Positions 6,869-13,347 of a DNA stretch of 55,613 bases are shown piece by piece. Below the pieces are notes generated by a model that saw nothing but the letters and a program-made list of their open reading frames with translations, was not told the DNA's origin and did no database searches. The position numbers were made by a program, and so were the translations under genes. Numbering within the stretch: position 1 is the stretch's first letter; every line of letters begins with the position of its first letter. Origin of the DNA: a virus. Where the stretch lies: positions 1 through 55,613 of IMG/VR virus record IMGVR_UViG_3300042938_000869, one strand, 5' to 3'.

Positions 6869-7429
6869 ATGAAGAGCAAGACAACCGATTTTATTAGCCG
6901 TTCGTTCAGACAAGACTTCCCGCAGTTTGTGGATCGCGCGACTGCGCTGGGTGTCCGCATCTCGCTGTCGCCCGGCAAACGCAACGGCGCGCCACGGGCC
7001 TACTGGCTTGACGGGTATCGGCAACTAACCGGTTACATTCTCAAGAAGGGCAACCTGCCTTTCACGCACGACGATGCGGTCGCGAATATCGACAAGGCGC
7101 TGACCGAGATCGAGCAAGGCCGCGCCGAAGTCATGAGCATGAATCTCAGCGAAAGATTCGCCGCCGTCATGGCCGAAATGAGAAAGATAACGCCTCAGTA
7201 CCGAATGATCGGCGAGGTGCATTTGCCATCCGGTGACAAAGGACACTGCTTTTTCGTGCAGCCATTCACCGGCGACGTAAATCTGCGCGGTGTTGGCACG
7301 GTTGCGAAAGCAAAGGCCGAATTCAGATCGGGCGAGCACTACGCCGATCAGTTTGCGCGGTTCTGCGACCTGCTTGAAGCGGATTACCAGTTTCGAGCTA
7401 GTGGCCCTGTAGAGGGGAAGACGATATGA
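6869..7429 (+). CDS. Hypothetical phage protein
   Basis: 186 residues, MKSKTTDFISRSFRQDFPQFVDRA...; no family recognised. Ribosome site GGGAGG upstream. The last codons overlap the ATG of a one-helix membrane peptide (ATGA). Larger than its neighbours and evenly mixed alpha/beta in composition. Confidence 0.7.
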   Translation: MKSKTTDFISRSFRQDFPQFVDRATALGVRISLSPGKRNGAPRAYWLDGYRQLTGYILKKGNLPFTHDDAVANIDKALTEIEQGRAEVMSMNLSERFAAVMAEMRKITPQYRMIGEVHLPSGDKGHCFFVQPFTGDVNLRGVGTVAKAKAEFRSGEHYADQFARFCDLLEADYQFRASGPVEGKTI

Positions 7430-7530
7430 AGCTCTGGCACTCAGGCGACCTGAGCGACCTCGCCATCTACCTCATCGGCATGGCCTGCGTTGGCGCGGTC
7501 CTGCTGGCTATAGCGATAGGTGCAGTATGA
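7426..7530 (+). CDS. Single-pass membrane micropeptide
   Basis: 34 residues, MKLWHSGDLSDLAIYLIG..., with one long hydrophobic stretch (about residues 12-34) that reads as a transmembrane helix. ATGA overlaps at both ends (7426-7429 and 7527-7530) make a coupled translation unit and support a real gene. Possible roles include inner-membrane remodelling or superinfection exclusion; none can be shown here. Confidence 0.6.
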   Translation: MKLWHSGDLSDLAIYLIGMACVGAVLLAIAIGAV

Positions 7531-7796
7531 CCACACCCCCGCCATACCGCACCCCATGCTCAAGCCCGTTCGACGCGGTCCAAACCGTATTCGCCAAAGC
7601 CGAGCGGCTGGGAATGTCCGTGGAGGACGTTTCCACGCGGTCAGGCTATAGCGCGGACACGGTGCACAACATGCGCCGCCCACGGACAAGCCGCGCGAAC
7701 GGGAGCGGCCTAAACCCATCACTGCGGATGGTAATCGACATGGCTGAGGTCGTCGGGCTGAAGATTGTCGCGGTTCCGATTGAGGAGAAAAAATGA
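7527..7796 (+). CDS. HTH (XRE-like) DNA-binding protein A
   Basis: 89 residues. VFAKAERLGMSVEDVSTRSGYSADTVHNM looks like a helix-turn-helix and is followed by a helix (PSLRMVIDMAEVVGL). It aligns by eye with the protein at 9322 (same spacing of the ERL, S-G and A/S-D/S-T residues and of the final LAE/MAE helix), so the two are probably paralogues. Coupled by ATGA to both neighbours. Confidence 0.7.
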   Translation: MTTPPPYRTPCSSPFDAVQTVFAKAERLGMSVEDVSTRSGYSADTVHNMRRPRTSRANGSGLNPSLRMVIDMAEVVGLKIVAVPIEEKK

Positions 7797-7990
7797 ACCA
7801 CCCCAACCCCGGCAGCGATGAGGCCGTCGCGCGCGGCTGCAGGTGCCCAGTCATCGATAACGGGCGCGGTCGCGGCTACATGGGGCAACCCGATATTTTT
7901 GTGTTGTCCGCCGACTGTCCGCTGCATTGGCCGCCAAAAGAAAAAGAACCGAAGACTAAAACCATCGACCGAAAAGGAAAAAAGACATGA
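7793..7990 (+). CDS. Small cysteine-containing phage protein
   Basis: 65 residues, MNHPNPGSDEAVARGCRCPVIDN... with a CRCP knuckle and a later DCPLH. This is the common phage and prophage family with GCxCPV-N-GRG-YMG and a terminal C-P-H; its function is not known. The basic, Lys-rich tail is probably disordered. ATGA coupling on both sides. Confidence 0.75.
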   Translation: MNHPNPGSDEAVARGCRCPVIDNGRGRGYMGQPDIFVLSADCPLHWPPKEKEPKTKTIDRKGKKT

Positions 7991-8331
7991 ACACCAAGAA
8001 GCCGACCACCACAATCAGCAAGACGACTACCGGCGTCACCGAGTTCGTCGAACACTCGACCGACGTGCAACTCGCCCCCATGCCCTCGAGCGTCCGCCCC
8101 TACATCCTCGAGAGTTCCGAGTTCGACGCCTTCCTCTACTCCAAGCGGTCCGCCGCCATGCGCGAGATCGAGGATGTCGACGCCGAGATCTCACGCCTCC
8201 AGACCGAGATCGACGCCCGCCTCGACCGCCGACAAGACTTGATGGCAATCGTCATCCGCGTCGAAACAGCGCTCAATACGACGCCCACTCGCCCGGCGCC
8301 GCAGTTGACCGAGCGGGGGCAGGGGAATTGA
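7987..8331 (+). CDS. Coiled-coil protein, unknown
   Basis: 114 residues; the middle (AMREIEDVDAEISRLQTEIDAR and onward) is a clear heptad-type coiled coil, flanked by Thr-rich and Pro-rich ends. Good ribosome site AAAAGGAAAAAAG. No enzymatic motif. Start overlaps the preceding TGA. Confidence 0.7.
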   Translation: MNTKKPTTTISKTTTGVTEFVEHSTDVQLAPMPSSVRPYILESSEFDAFLYSKRSAAMREIEDVDAEISRLQTEIDARLDRRQDLMAIVIRVETALNTTPTRPAPQLTERGQGN

Positions 8332-8576
8332 GCGCCGAGAGCAAGCCGTTAGTCATGCCCGATCTCTACGCCTCCCCTCAGCCTGAAGCCTATGGGGTGA
8401 GGGCGGAAATCGAAGCGTTGCTTGACGCCTACGATGCCGAGACGACTGCACTGCCCTTGGGCCACGAAATGCCGACGCGCGGGTCGTCCACCTACAATTG
8501 GCGCCGGGCGATTGTTGAAGACCTTCGCAAGCTAGCCGCCCTATCCCACACCGAACAGGGGGAGCCCACCCCATGA
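8328..8576 (+). CDS. Small protein, unknown, probable TTG start
   Basis: About 82 residues. A TTG at 8328 overlaps the TGA of the upstream gene and follows GGGGCAGGGGAA, a good ribosome site; the first ATG (8355) would leave out nine codons. The product is acidic and helical (YGVRAEIEALLDAYDAETT, then a W-containing segment). The GTG/TTG overlap style is the same as at 9839, 13967 and 12061. Confidence 0.6.
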   Translation: MSAESKPLVMPDLYASPQPEAYGVRAEIEALLDAYDAETTALPLGHEMPTRGSSTYNWRRAIVEDLRKLAALSHTEQGEPTP

Positions 8577-9325
8577 CCCAATCCAGTACCGATAGCTCAC
8601 TGGTGGAGAGACTTCGAAAGGGGACTGCCTACTTTTGGCCAGACACCAGCATCACCGACTTTTCGTCACTCATGTCCGAAGCCGCCTCGCGCATCTCCAC
8701 CCTTGAGCGTGAACTGGAGGAGGCGAGGGCGGAACCACCCGTGACTGATATCAAGGAGCTTGCGGCTCGGATGCAGCAGACGCTTGACCACGCGCAGGCC
8801 ACAGGCCCAAACCCGACTTCGCAGCGGGCGCTTGAGTATCGCCTAGCTCAAGCTATCAATGCCCTCGCCTCCACTCCCTCCCCCGCACCAGCGGAAAGCG
8901 GGGCGGTGGCGTGGTACTGGTGGCACAATCCGCTTGATCAGGCGCCGAGTTGGTGGTGGGGCGAGAAACGCCCAGATCACGCCCCCGCACGCGCAAAGCC
9001 CCTCTACGACCACCCAGCCCCATCTGCTTCTATGGGGAGGGTGACGGTCAAGGCGTTGGAGTGGGAGGCTTACGGGGGCAGGTGGCGCGCTTCCTCGCCC
9101 GGCATCACGGTTCTGAAGTACATCGTCAACCCTGACAAGGCGGGGGGCTTCTATGTGTCGGTCAACGGTCAACCCCTAACCAGCAAGTACGCCACGACTG
9201 ATGCCGCGAAGGCAGCAGCCCAATCCCATTTTGCCGCCGCTATTTTTGCCGCCCTTGACTCCCCTCCCATCAAAGCGGGGGAGGCTGTGCCAGCCCGCTC
9301 CGCCGACCGGGAGGGCGGGGAATGA
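8573..9325 (+). CDS. Hypothetical phage protein with C-terminal VKALEWE domain
   Basis: 250 residues. An N-terminal helical part with a coiled-coil segment (ISTLERELEEARAE), a Trp-rich linker, then a C-terminal module VTVKALEWEAYGGRWRA...GGFYVSVNGQPL...ATTDAAKAAAQSHF. That module is common as a repeat in alphaproteobacterial phages and prophages; its function is unknown. Overlaps both neighbours by four bases. Confidence 0.7.
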   Translation: MTQSSTDSSLVERLRKGTAYFWPDTSITDFSSLMSEAASRISTLERELEEARAEPPVTDIKELAARMQQTLDHAQATGPNPTSQRALEYRLAQAINALASTPSPAPAESGAVAWYWWHNPLDQAPSWWWGEKRPDHAPARAKPLYDHPAPSASMGRVTVKALEWEAYGGRWRASSPGITVLKYIVNPDKAGGFYVSVNGQPLTSKYATTDAAKAAAQSHFAAAIFAALDSPPIKAGEAVPARSADREGGE

Positions 9326-9579
9326 ACGGTCGTCGAGAAGGCAAACCTCTCAAGCCCAACACCACCTACGATCCGCTGCTCCGGCAGATCTTCACCGAGC
9401 AGGAGCGGCTCAACGTTTCGTCGAGGCTGCTGGCCAACATATCGGGGGTTCCGGCGAGCACCATCGAGGATCTACGACACCCCTCGCTCGACAAGGGCAA
9501 GCGCGTGCCTCTGCACCAAGTCCGCCGACTTGCTGAAGCACTGGATTTCGAATTTCCCGACCGCATGCGAAAGCGTTGA
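9322..9579 (+). CDS. HTH (XRE-like) DNA-binding protein B
   Basis: 85 residues. FTEQERLNVSSRLLANISGVPASTIEDLRHP is a helix-turn-helix, followed by VPLHQVRRLAEALDFEF, the usual fourth helix of XRE domains. Probable paralogue of the protein at 7527. ATGA overlap with the preceding gene. Either could bind the TGTAAA operators. Confidence 0.7.
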   Translation: MNGRREGKPLKPNTTYDPLLRQIFTEQERLNVSSRLLANISGVPASTIEDLRHPSLDKGKRVPLHQVRRLAEALDFEFPDRMRKR

Positions 9580-9636
9580 CCAATGACAGCCCTCGACCGC
9601 TTTCGCCCCCATCAGGCCCATCAAGGATCCATTGAG

Positions 9637-9846
9637 ATGAACGACATGCCCACCAAGAGCGCCATGGATGTGGTCGACCTGCTTGTGAGGGCGTGGCCAT
9701 CCGCCCCCAACCGCACGGTCACCGTCGAGGAGGCTGAGTTGCTCAACGTTACGCTGGTCAGCCTGCTAGACACGATCCGTACGGCGGGGGTCGAGATGCC
9801 CTCGGTCAGCGTCAAGGTCGGGTCTAATTGGGTGCATTTTGGCTGA
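9637..9846 (+). CDS. Small protein, unknown
   Basis: About 69 residues, MNDMPTKSAMDVVDLLVRAWPSAPNRTVT.... The start at 9637 has AAGGA nine bases upstream; an in-frame ATG at 9583 sits 3 bp after the previous stop but has no ribosome site. Two predicted helices and a C-terminal strand (VSVKVGSNWVHFG). Function unknown. Confidence 0.55.
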   Translation: MNDMPTKSAMDVVDLLVRAWPSAPNRTVTVEEAELLNVTLVSLLDTIRTAGVEMPSVSVKVGSNWVHFG

Positions 9847-10522
9847 CCGGTTCTTTGAGATAAACAAGGACGGCGCCCCGCACATCGCCTGCTCTGCGTG
9901 TAGTGCCGTGGAGCAGGCCGGGAGAGCCTCTAGGCATGGCAAGAACCTGCCGCCTGAAGCCATCACCAAGTTCCTCCGCAACAAGGGCTGGACCGTCGGC
10001 AGCACGCCCCGCAAGGATCTCTGCCCGGCCTGTGCCGCAACCACCCGCAAGACCGCAATGAAGGAGACGTCCGTGCCTCATGACACCAAGGTTGTCGAGA
10101 TCAAGCCGAAGCTCAACGGCATCAGCGAACTGCCGCCCCGCGAAATGACCCGCGAGGATCGGCGCATCGTCTTTGCCAAGATCGAGGAAGTGTACCTCGA
10201 TGAGACCACCGGCTACATCAAGGACTGGAACGACGAACGCGTGGCCAAGGATCTCAACTGCCCTCGAAAGTGGGTCGAGACCATCCGCGATGAGAATTTT
10301 GGACCGGCGCACGCCGCCCTCAACCCGCAGGTGCTGGTCCTGCTCGATGAGATCGACGGCGCCGTAATTATGGTCAACAAAATCGCCACGGACACAGCGG
10401 AATTCAACAAAAAAGTTAACGACATGGTAACCGAAGCAGCCACCCTCAACACGCGTGCCAGCACTATCCTTACGCAGGTCCAGACCCTGCGGGCCGAGTT
10501 GAAGAAGATCACGGGGCGCTAA
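9839..10522 (+). CDS. Zinc-ribbon protein with C-terminal coiled coil
   Basis: 227 residues from a TTG overlapping the previous stop. The first 65 residues are the recurrent phage zinc module: CSACSAVEQ, then NLPPEAITKFLRNKGWTVG and DLCPACA, giving CxxC...CxxC. The middle part (ERVAKDLNCPRKWVETIRDENFG) reads like a winged-helix recognition helix, and the last 70 residues are a coiled coil. Plausibly a DNA-binding regulator that multimerises; not shown. Confidence 0.75.
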   Translation: MADRFFEINKDGAPHIACSACSAVEQAGRASRHGKNLPPEAITKFLRNKGWTVGSTPRKDLCPACAATTRKTAMKETSVPHDTKVVEIKPKLNGISELPPREMTREDRRIVFAKIEEVYLDETTGYIKDWNDERVAKDLNCPRKWVETIRDENFGPAHAALNPQVLVLLDEIDGAVIMVNKIATDTAEFNKKVNDMVTEAATLNTRASTILTQVQTLRAELKKITGR

Positions 10523-10523
10523 A

Positions 10524-10607
10524 ATGATGGCTGAACGCAACGCAATCTGGGCTCTCCTCGCCGCTCTGGGTACGGTTTTGCTCGCCTACTTACTCGTTAG
10601 TCTCTAG
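10524..10607 (+). CDS. Single-pass membrane micropeptide
   Basis: 27 residues, MMAERNAIWALLAALGTVLL..., almost entirely one transmembrane helix. The ATG lies 1 bp after the previous TAA. Very short, so support rests on context and the clean hydrophobic profile; a chance ORF cannot be excluded. Confidence 0.4.
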   Translation: MMAERNAIWALLAALGTVLLAYLLVSL

Positions 10608-10639
10608 GCTAAACCTCGAAACTTCTAGAAAAGAAAAAC

Positions 10640-10873
10640 ATGACATCTAACATACGCGTCGTTGAGTACACAGAACCCGGCATGGCTCCCTGCTCTCTTG
10701 TTATGAGGCCGATCCCCGCGCTCCGCCTCTCGCGCAAGCTGTGGCAGCTGAAGATCCCCTGCAGCGTCTCTGACATGGACGGGATGCAGCTGGCCACGGC
10801 AAAGGAGATCGACGCTCTGATGCGGAAAATCCAATCCCGATACGGCGACAAGGCGAAGGCGCAGGACGAATGA
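10640..10873 (+). CDS. Small protein, unknown
   Basis: 77 residues, MTSNIRVVEYTEPGMAPCSLVM..., basic C-terminal half (ALMRKIQSRYGDKAKAQ). Only a weak A-rich ribosome site (AGAAAAG). Its stop overlaps the ATG of an HTH gene, which supports it being real. Confidence 0.6.
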   Translation: MTSNIRVVEYTEPGMAPCSLVMRPIPALRLSRKLWQLKIPCSVSDMDGMQLATAKEIDALMRKIQSRYGDKAKAQDE

Positions 10874-11121
10874 GCAAGTCTCCCAAGACAACCATGAGCG
10901 CAGACGACTTCAGGGCGTGGGCGCTGGCTATGGTCGAAAAGGGCATCGTGCAGAGGGAGGCAGACCTCCCCGCCCTGCTTGGGATCACCCGGCAGGGGTT
11001 CTGGCTGATGAAGAAGCGTGGCGCCGACTGCAGGACGGATCTCGCCTGCGGGGCCCTCATCATGAAGCGAAAACCATGGTCCAAAACAGCGTCTACGGGC
11101 ACGGGTTCGACGTCGACCTGA
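10870..11121 (+). CDS. HTH protein (Cro-like), last early gene
   Basis: 83 residues. MSADDFRAWALAMVEKGIVQREADLPALLGITRQGFWLM is the pattern of the phage family that starts S-x-E-x-F-R-A-W and carries a Cro-like helix-turn-helix, followed by the typical helix DLACGALIM. Last gene before the 427-bp non-coding region, so a candidate regulator of the late transcript or of the repeat array. Ser/Thr-rich tail is probably disordered. Confidence 0.7.
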   Translation: MSKSPKTTMSADDFRAWALAMVEKGIVQREADLPALLGITRQGFWLMKKRGADCRTDLACGALIMKRKPWSKTASTGTGSTST

Positions 11122-11166
11122 GAGCTTTTTGATGGCCCGAAAACGAGCTATTCGACCTAAAAATCA

Positions 11167-11188
11167 GGGGCCATTTGGCCCCTTTTTT
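11167..11188 (+). terminator. Rho-independent terminator of the early operon
   Basis: GGGGCC-ATTT-GGCCCC followed by TTTTTT. A second, outer pair GCCCGAAAACG (11135-11145) and CGTTTTTCGGGC (11190-11201) encloses it, giving a nested structure. It closes the rightward early operon. Confidence 0.85.
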
Positions 11189-11213
11189 ACGTTTTTCGGG
11201 CACTGACCTCGGG

Positions 11214-11455
11214 ATCGATGTTAGCAGAGGGTCGGAGGGGCAAAAGTGCCAATGTTAGTGCTAACATCGATCAAAGTTTACGGGGGGTCTGCTAACACCG
11301 CTGGAAGGCCTAAACCCTTGTAAAATAAGGTATATATATATGATGATATATCATTGTTATCAATGTTTACTCTATCTCTATGTCTTCAAATAAAAGGGTT
11401 TTAATAGGGGCCTTAGAAGAGAGGGGCTAACATCGCTAACATTGCTAACATCGAT
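11214..11455 (+). repeat. Iteron-like CTAACA repeat array around an AT-rich segment (candidate origin or packaging site)
   Basis: Seven copies of a CTAACA-core repeat. Minus orientation: 11214-11225 (ATCGATGTTAGC) and 11252-11258. Plus orientation: 11260-11271 (GCTAACATCGAT), 11291-11300, and three in tandem at 11426-11434, 11435-11443 and 11444-11455 with a 9-bp period. Copies two and three form TGTTAG-TG-CTAACA. Between the groups, 11318-11402 is very AT-rich and contains TGTAAAATAA (11319-11328), the palindrome ATGATATATCAT (11343-11354) and CATTG-TTAT-CAATG (11352-11365). No coding sequence is seen from 11122 to 11548. Repeats beside an unwinding-prone stretch are the classic plan of an iteron origin; the position right before terS would equally suit a TerS binding site. 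Confidence 0.7.
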
Positions 11456-11548
11456 CTCGCCAAAAAGGGGGTGGTGCAGGGCACGGCGAGAGGGGGGTGC
11501 ATTGGGTGACCCGGCGCGCTATATTCGGGGCAACAAAGGAGGCCGATT

Positions 11549-12064
11549 ATGACCCCACGGAAGAAGCCGGAAGATCGCCTGCCGCTCGGTCGACCGTCGG
11601 ACTACAGGCCCGAGTTTTGCGAGACGGCCATTGCAATGGGCCAGAATGGCGCGTCAAAGGTCGACATCGCCGATGCGCTCGACACCACTGTAAAAACTAT
11701 TTACAATTGGATGGCGCAGTATCCAGATTTTCTACGCGCTATGGAACGTGCCGAGCAGAAAGCTGAGGTCTGGTGGGCAGAGCAGGGCAAGAAAGCTTTG
11801 TGGACGCCGGGCTTCAATTCGTCGGTTTGGTCCCGCTCGATGGCTGCCCGTTTTCCGAGGTCGTGGCGCGAGAACAAAAACGTGGAACTCAGCGGCAAGG
11901 ATGGCGCGCCTATCGAGATGGACGTCACCACGACGCTGAACATCGACCAGCTGTCGACGCGTGCGCTGGAGGCCCTCGAGGAGGCGCTGGAGATCATCGC
12001 TGCGGGCGATGAGATCGACGAGGTGGAGGAAGACGACGATGATGAGGGGGGTAGCCTGCAGTGA
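11549..12064 (+). CDS. terS: Terminase small subunit
   Basis: 171 residues. GRPSDYRPEFCETAIAMGQNG then IADALDTTVKTIYNWMAQYP is the N-terminal helix-turn-helix of this family; AEVWWAEQGKKAL begins the oligomerisation region; the tail is strongly acidic (DEIDEVEEDDDDEGG). It recognises the packaging site and feeds DNA to TerL. Ribosome site AAAGGAGG is strong. Unusually it is separated from terL by five genes. A perfect TGTAAA-N5-TTTACA palindrome lies inside the HTH codons. Confidence 0.85.
   Translation: MTPRKKPEDRLPLGRPSDYRPEFCETAIAMGQNGASKVDIADALDTTVKTIYNWMAQYPDFLRAMERAEQKAEVWWAEQGKKALWTPGFNSSVWSRSMAARFPRSWRENKNVELSGKDGAPIEMDVTTTLNIDQLSTRALEALEEALEIIAAGDEIDEVEEDDDDEGGSLQ
11689..11705. promoter_or_regulatory. 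Palindrome of the operator family inside terS
   Basis: TGTAAA-AACTA-TTTACA, the same 6-5-6 arms as O4 (6153-6169), here within codons for TVKTIYNW of TerS. May be chance codon choice, an operator for late repression, or a TerS/pac contact point. Confidence 0.3.
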
Positions 12065-12501
12065 GGCCGACGTACGAAACTGAGCAGGATAGGGCCCGCG
12101 AGGCGCGGGTGGGTCAGTACCTGTCGGACCAGTGGGCGTGTCAGGTCTTCAAGCTGAAGCCGTACTACGGGGTGGACTACGCGGTCTTCACCGAGGGCAG
12201 GATGCGGGGCGTGATGGAGATCAAGTGCCGCACCTACACCAGCCAGCAGCTGGATGGCATGGGCGGGCTAATCCTGAGCGCTCACAAGTGGGCGAACGCG
12301 GCGCAGTGGCATAGCGTCCACAAGATGGCGTTTGTGCTGGCGCTCGATTTGCCCGATGGGTTGTTCACGCTGACCGTTACGCCGGACGACGCTTGGCCCG
12401 TGTATCCTCTGATTTTGGGAGGACGCACTGATCGAGGGGATGAGCACGACGTTGAGCCATGCTGCCTGATTCCGATGTCAGGGTTCGTCCTGCAGGCCTA
12501 G
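12061..12501 (+). CDS. Putative PD-(D/E)XK-type nuclease
   Basis: 146 residues from a GTG overlapping the terS stop. VDYAVFTEGRMRGVMEIKCRT gives the D-(X)n-E-x-K core of PD-(D/E)XK nucleases (D in VDYA, EIK in VMEIK), with a following Gln/Asn-containing helix. Similar small proteins beside terminase genes are often annotated as phage nucleases. It could trim or nick DNA during packaging, or take part in recombination. The motif is visible; the function is inferred. Confidence 0.6.
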   Translation: MRPTYETEQDRAREARVGQYLSDQWACQVFKLKPYYGVDYAVFTEGRMRGVMEIKCRTYTSQQLDGMGGLILSAHKWANAAQWHSVHKMAFVLALDLPDGLFTLTVTPDDAWPVYPLILGGRTDRGDEHDVEPCCLIPMSGFVLQA

Positions 12502-12705
12502 CAGGCTGGTGTTGTACGCCGCGAGGCCGAGCTTGATCAGGCGCCGCACGGCGTCGGTGCGCTTGAGCCCCACCTGAGCAGCGTACTGGTCGATGGCATC
12601 GCCCAATCCGGGGCGCACCATGACGTTGACCTGCACGCCGATACCGATTGCGGGGCGGCCCGGGCGGCCTCGTTTTTTTCTCGAATTATTCGCTTGCGTT
12701 GTCAT
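12478..12705 (-). CDS. Ribbon-helix-helix regulator on the opposite strand
   Basis: 75 residues. VQVNVMVRPGLGDAIDQY (strand and first helix) and TDAVRRLIKLGLAAY (second helix) are the Arc/CopG ribbon-helix-helix pattern; the N-terminus is basic (KKRGRPGRPA). Good ribosome site AGAGGA. Its 3' end overlaps the nuclease gene by 24 bp, and it is the only leftward gene within the late region. Probably autoregulatory or an antagonist of late transcription; no partner toxin lies beside it. Confidence 0.75.
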   Translation of the reverse strand: MTTQANNSRKKRGRPGRPAIGIGVQVNVMVRPGLGDAIDQYAAQVGLKRTDAVRRLIKLGLAAYNTSLLGLQDEP

Positions 12706-12769
12706 GAGCTATCCTCTAGAACAAACCCATAGGCGCAATCAAGTGCCCCAACGCGAATAGGATGCCATC

Positions 12770-13084
12770 ATGACCAACCAGTTCCACAACCACTCGCTCG
12801 CCCAGCTTGCCGACCTCTACGGCGACATCGACGTGCAGATCAAGGCGCTGACCGAGGCCAAGGCTGCCGTGCGTGCCGAGTTCGAGGCCCGCAACGCCGA
12901 CGCTGACCGCATCGACGGCGAGACCTTCTACGTGAATTTCGCCCTGCGCGAGACCAAGACGCTCGACAAGAAGGCCGTTGAGGCCGAGCTTGGCGCCGAC
13001 TGGATCGCTGCTAACAGCAAGTCTACCGCGTCGGTCGTGCTGACCGTCAACGTCATCAAGGCGGCCCTCGCAAAGCGGGCCTAA
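12770..13084 (+). CDS. Small phage protein with coiled-coil N-terminus
   Basis: 104 residues. LADLYGDIDVQIKALTEAKAAVRAEFEA is coiled-coil-like; the second half (TFYVNFALRETKTLDKKAVEAELG) resembles a family widely found in alphaproteobacterial phages without a known function. Ribosome site AGGA. Followed directly by a terminator. Confidence 0.7.
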   Translation: MTNQFHNHSLAQLADLYGDIDVQIKALTEAKAAVRAEFEARNADADRIDGETFYVNFALRETKTLDKKAVEAELGADWIAANSKSTASVVLTVNVIKAALAKRA

Positions 13085-13091
13085 CCTGCGA

Positions 13092-13122
13092 GCGCCCGGT
13101 GTTGGAGAGCCCGGGCGCTTTT
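13092..13122 (+). terminator. Rho-independent terminator
   Basis: GCGCCCGG (13092-13099), an 11-nt loop, CCGGGCGC (13111-13118), then TTTT. Eight GC-rich pairs straight after the gene ending at 13084. Confidence 0.8.
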
Positions 13123-13125
13123 CCA

Positions 13126-13347
13126 TTAGGTCGGACCCTCCCTCTCGACCTAATGCGCGTCCGGTGACCACGTTCTGCGTACACCGGACGCGCTCCCAGT
13201 ATTTCGTGCTCCCCGCCTGCTGGGGGTCATGGTGTCGGCGTGCGTTGGACCATCCTGCGTGTGCCGGTTTGCAGCAGGGCTGTTAGACGGTGAGTGAGCC
13301 ATAACCCCGTCAGCCGGTGGGCGCGTCTCCTGCGCGCCGCGACCGGC
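13126..13347 (+). repeat. Run of strong inverted repeats in a non-coding gap
   Basis: No gene is seen from 13085 to 13372. After the terminator come TTAGGTCG/CGACCTAA (13126-13133 and 13146-13153), then a 12-bp stem GCGCGTCCGGTG/CACCGGACGCGC (13155-13166 and 13182-13193), and finally a nested pair GCCGGT/ACCGGC (13313-13318, 13342-13347) around GGCGCG/CGCGCC (13320-13325, 13333-13338). None has a T-tract. I found no tRNA cloverleaf. Could be a small structured RNA or mRNA processing sites. Confidence 0.5.

Noticed and set aside
7818-8354. Long N-terminal extension of the small gene at 8328
   Set aside because: The extension is Arg-rich and overlaps two good genes in another frame; the TTG at 8328 has a ribosome site and overlaps the upstream stop.
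11214-11455. CRISPR array
   Set aside because: Repeats are 9-12 bp, in both orientations and without regular spacers; an iteron-type array fits better.
12714-12742. Promoter for the ribbon-helix-helix gene (TTGATT-N17-CTAGAG on the minus strand)
   Set aside because: The -10 is poor and the implied transcript start would leave out the ribosome site.
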